A stretch of 7,852 nt of DNA, taken from contig JAAYCC010000052.1 in NCBI GenBank assembly GCA_012729875.1, positions 1-7,852 on the forward strand, read 5' to 3'. The notes under the pieces were generated by a model. The model searched no databases and was not told the origin of the DNA. It was given only the letters and a program-made list of their open reading frames with translations. The stretch comes from Clostridiales bacterium (lineage in GTDB: Bacteria > Bacillota > Clostridia > Oscillospirales > Oscillospiraceae). Positions 6,466 to 7,852 of this stretch are shown here, piece after piece (the stretch's first letter is position 1; each line of letters begins with the position of its first letter). The position numbers were made by a program, and so were the translations under genes.

Positions 6466-6487
6466 TGGTGATTGATTGGTGATTGAT
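6466..6487 (+). repeat. Tandem 11-bp repeat holding the ribosome binding site
   Basis: TGGTGATTGAT occurs twice back to back (6466-6476 and 6477-6487), ending at the ATG at 6488. The GGTGAT in each copy is complementary to AUCACC at the 5' side of the anti-Shine-Dalgarno sequence of 16S rRNA. The second copy (6478-6483) aligns so that the usual AGGAGG position would end eight bases before ATG 6488, which favours that start over the in-frame TTG (6476) and GTG (6479). Confidence 0.6.
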
Positions 6488-7753
6488 ATGTTATTTTTAT
6501 CCCACAAAAGAGACAAGACATTACTGGCAGGGTTGCTGTCGCTCATTTTGGTGTTCAGCATCAGTTTTGCGCTGTTCGAGACTCCGGCCGTCGCAGTAAA
6601 CAGATCCGAACTGAATTCGCTGAAGCAGCAGCAGGAACAGCTCGCAGAAAAAAAGTCGGGGATTCAGGCGCAGGCAAACGAGTTAAGCAGTAAAGTCGCC
6701 TCTCAGACAGAAAAGCTTGACCTTCTTACCGAACAGCTCAACATCACCAATTCCGAGATCGAAAATCTGTCCGAGCAGATCGCCATATACACGAATTCGA
6801 TAGCCCGGATGGAAAACGAGCTGAACGTCTGCAGGCAGAAGGAGCAGGAACTGCTTGAGCACTATAAGATACGCATGCGTGCGATGGAGGAAAACGGGAA
6901 ATACGCATACATATCAATTCTTCTCGGCGCAAACAGTTTTAAAGATTTGCTCAGCCGCATAGATGATGTCAAGCAAATCATGGAATACGACAACGGCCTT
7001 ATAAAGGATGTCCAAGAGGCCCAGGTCAAAGTCCAAAACGCAAAAGCCGATATGGAAGCCGAAATGGCGGAGCAGCAGAAGACCTTTGAAGCATATCAGG
7101 AAAAGCAGGCAGACCTTATTGCTCAGCAAGATGAAGCCAAGGCTATCCTTGCCAGTCTCTCGGCCGATTCAGCAGATTATGAAAATCAGCTTGAGTCCGT
7201 TAAGGCGCTTCAGTCAACATTAAACAGCCAAATAAGCGATATGGAAAGCAGGCTTGCGGAGCAGGAGCGCATACAGAAAGAGCAGAATGCCGCAAATCAG
7301 ACAGGTGGCGGCAATACAGGAAACAATACGGGCAGCAATGGCGGCAACAGCAATTGGTACGGAGATTCAGCCGGCACAGCTTCAGGTCAGGACATAGTGA
7401 ATTTTGCCCAGTCTTTCCTCGGCGTCAATTACGTTTATGGAGGAACCTCTCCTTCGGGCTTTGACTGCTCAGGTCTTGTGTACTACTGCTACACCCACTA
7501 CGGCTACTCTGTGAACCGCACCGCGGCAGGTCTCGCATACAATGGCACGTCGGTGTCGTCTTCCAGCCTCCAGCCCGGGGACATAATCCTTTTTACCTCG
7601 CAAGGCGGAAGTTACATAGGTCACACAGGTCTGTATGTCGGAGGAGGTCAGTTTATACACGCTCCCCATACCGGCGATGTGGTCAAATTTTCAAGTCTCT
7701 CTGAAAGTTATTACGCTAATCACTACTGGGGAGCAAGACGGGTTGTCTCTTGA
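6488..7753 (+). CDS. Secreted coiled-coil NlpC/P60 peptidoglycan hydrolase (CwlO/PcsB type)
   Basis: Predicted cell-wall endopeptidase that cuts stem peptides of peptidoglycan during growth or division, acting outside the membrane. The 421-residue protein begins with a signal peptide: basic HKRDK (6-10), a hydrophobic core (12-30), and AVA (34-36) as the likely cleavage site. Residues about 38-271 are rich in Gln, Glu and Lys in heptad-like order. They include the ISILLGANSFKDLLSRI stretch typical of CwlO/PcsB coiled coils, which in those families contact the FtsEX complex and hold the enzyme inactive. A Gly/Asn/Thr/Ser linker (272-300) leads to the NlpC/P60 domain (301-420) with Cys327 in FDCSGLV, His379 in GHTGLYVG and His391 in FIHAP, so the active site looks intact. 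There is no lipobox, LysM or sortase motif. ATG 6488 is chosen because of the GGTGAT ribosome binding site; starts at 6476 or 6479 would add at most four residues. Substrate bond and FtsEX dependence are inferred from the family. Confidence 0.93.
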   Translation: MLFLSHKRDKTLLAGLLSLILVFSISFALFETPAVAVNRSELNSLKQQQEQLAEKKSGIQAQANELSSKVASQTEKLDLLTEQLNITNSEIENLSEQIAIYTNSIARMENELNVCRQKEQELLEHYKIRMRAMEENGKYAYISILLGANSFKDLLSRIDDVKQIMEYDNGLIKDVQEAQVKVQNAKADMEAEMAEQQKTFEAYQEKQADLIAQQDEAKAILASLSADSADYENQLESVKALQSTLNSQISDMESRLAEQERIQKEQNAANQTGGGNTGNNTGSNGGNSNWYGDSAGTASGQDIVNFAQSFLGVNYVYGGTSPSGFDCSGLVYYCYTHYGYSVNRTAAGLAYNGTSVSSSSLQPGDIILFTSQGGSYIGHTGLYVGGGQFIHAPHTGDVVKFSSLSESYYANHYWGARRVVS

Positions 7754-7852
7754 TCTCAATCAGTAAAATAAGCTGTCTGTAATCTCTTATCAGCCCCAAA
7801 CCGCACGGGCGAGCAAAAAGCTTCACAAAAGCGGAGCAATGAATAAACGAAA

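Noticed and set aside
7772..7794. GCTG/CAGC pair after the hydrolase gene as its terminator
   Set aside because: A four-base stem with a 15-base loop and no T-run is not a credible terminator.
7815..7832. Minus-strand terminator (GCTT stem followed by TTTTT) after a gene entering from the right
   Set aside because: The stem has only four base pairs and no minus-strand coding end could be recognised in 7754-7852.
7839..7852. ATG AAT AAA CGA at the right edge as the start of another plus-strand gene
   Set aside because: Only four codons are visible, and the nearest purine run (GGAG at 7833-7836) is two bases from the ATG, too close for a normal ribosome binding site.

Overview
The window reads as a stretch of chromosome from a Gram-positive anaerobe of the class Clostridia, probably an Oscillospiraceae/Ruminococcaceae-type bacterium. 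Four things point there: the sequence flavour of EF-Tu, EF-G, S12 and S7; strong AAGGAGG-type ribosome binding sites with sigma-A promoters in AT-rich gaps; a small DUF4830-like membrane protein; and a secreted coiled-coil NlpC/P60 hydrolase of the CwlO/PcsB type. The taxon is inferred from remembered family features, not from a search.

Layout, left to right. Bases 1-32 hold the first codons of a minus-strand gene that runs off the left edge, with a clear ribosome binding site and promoter. Bases 33-385 are AT-rich, without a gene, and carry several inverted repeats and TTGACAT motifs. Bases 386-1099 (minus) encode an RsuA-type 16S rRNA pseudouridine synthase, divergent from a small membrane-anchored DUF4830-like protein at 1188-1646 (plus). 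That gene converges on tuf, and the two share a bidirectional terminator hairpin at 1649-1674.

Bases 1695-6140 (minus) are the str operon in the order rpsL (S12), rpsG (S7), fusA (EF-G), tuf (EF-Tu). A strong promoter lies at 6318-6346, with a leader of about 170 nt before rpsL. The rpsL-rpsG gap (156 bp) can fold into several hairpins with interchangeable arms and is a candidate site for S7 feedback control. tuf may have an additional promoter of its own in the fusA-tuf gap. S7 starts at a GTG (5573); the longer reading frame from an upstream ATG is an artefact.

Divergent from the operon, 6488-7753 (plus) encodes a secreted peptidoglycan hydrolase with a signal peptide, a long coiled coil, a Gly/Asn/Ser linker and a C-terminal NlpC/P60 domain with an intact Cys/His/His set. 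Its promoter is followed by two direct repeats and an unusual GGTGAT ribosome binding site. Bases 7754-7852 hold nothing that can be supported.

Most of the window is core translation machinery (ribosomal proteins, both elongation factors, an rRNA modification enzyme) next to a cell-wall remodelling enzyme. I see no mobile element, CRISPR array, tRNA or rRNA, and no clear sign of a new multi-gene system. The observations most worth following up are in the non-coding RNA and promoter regions.
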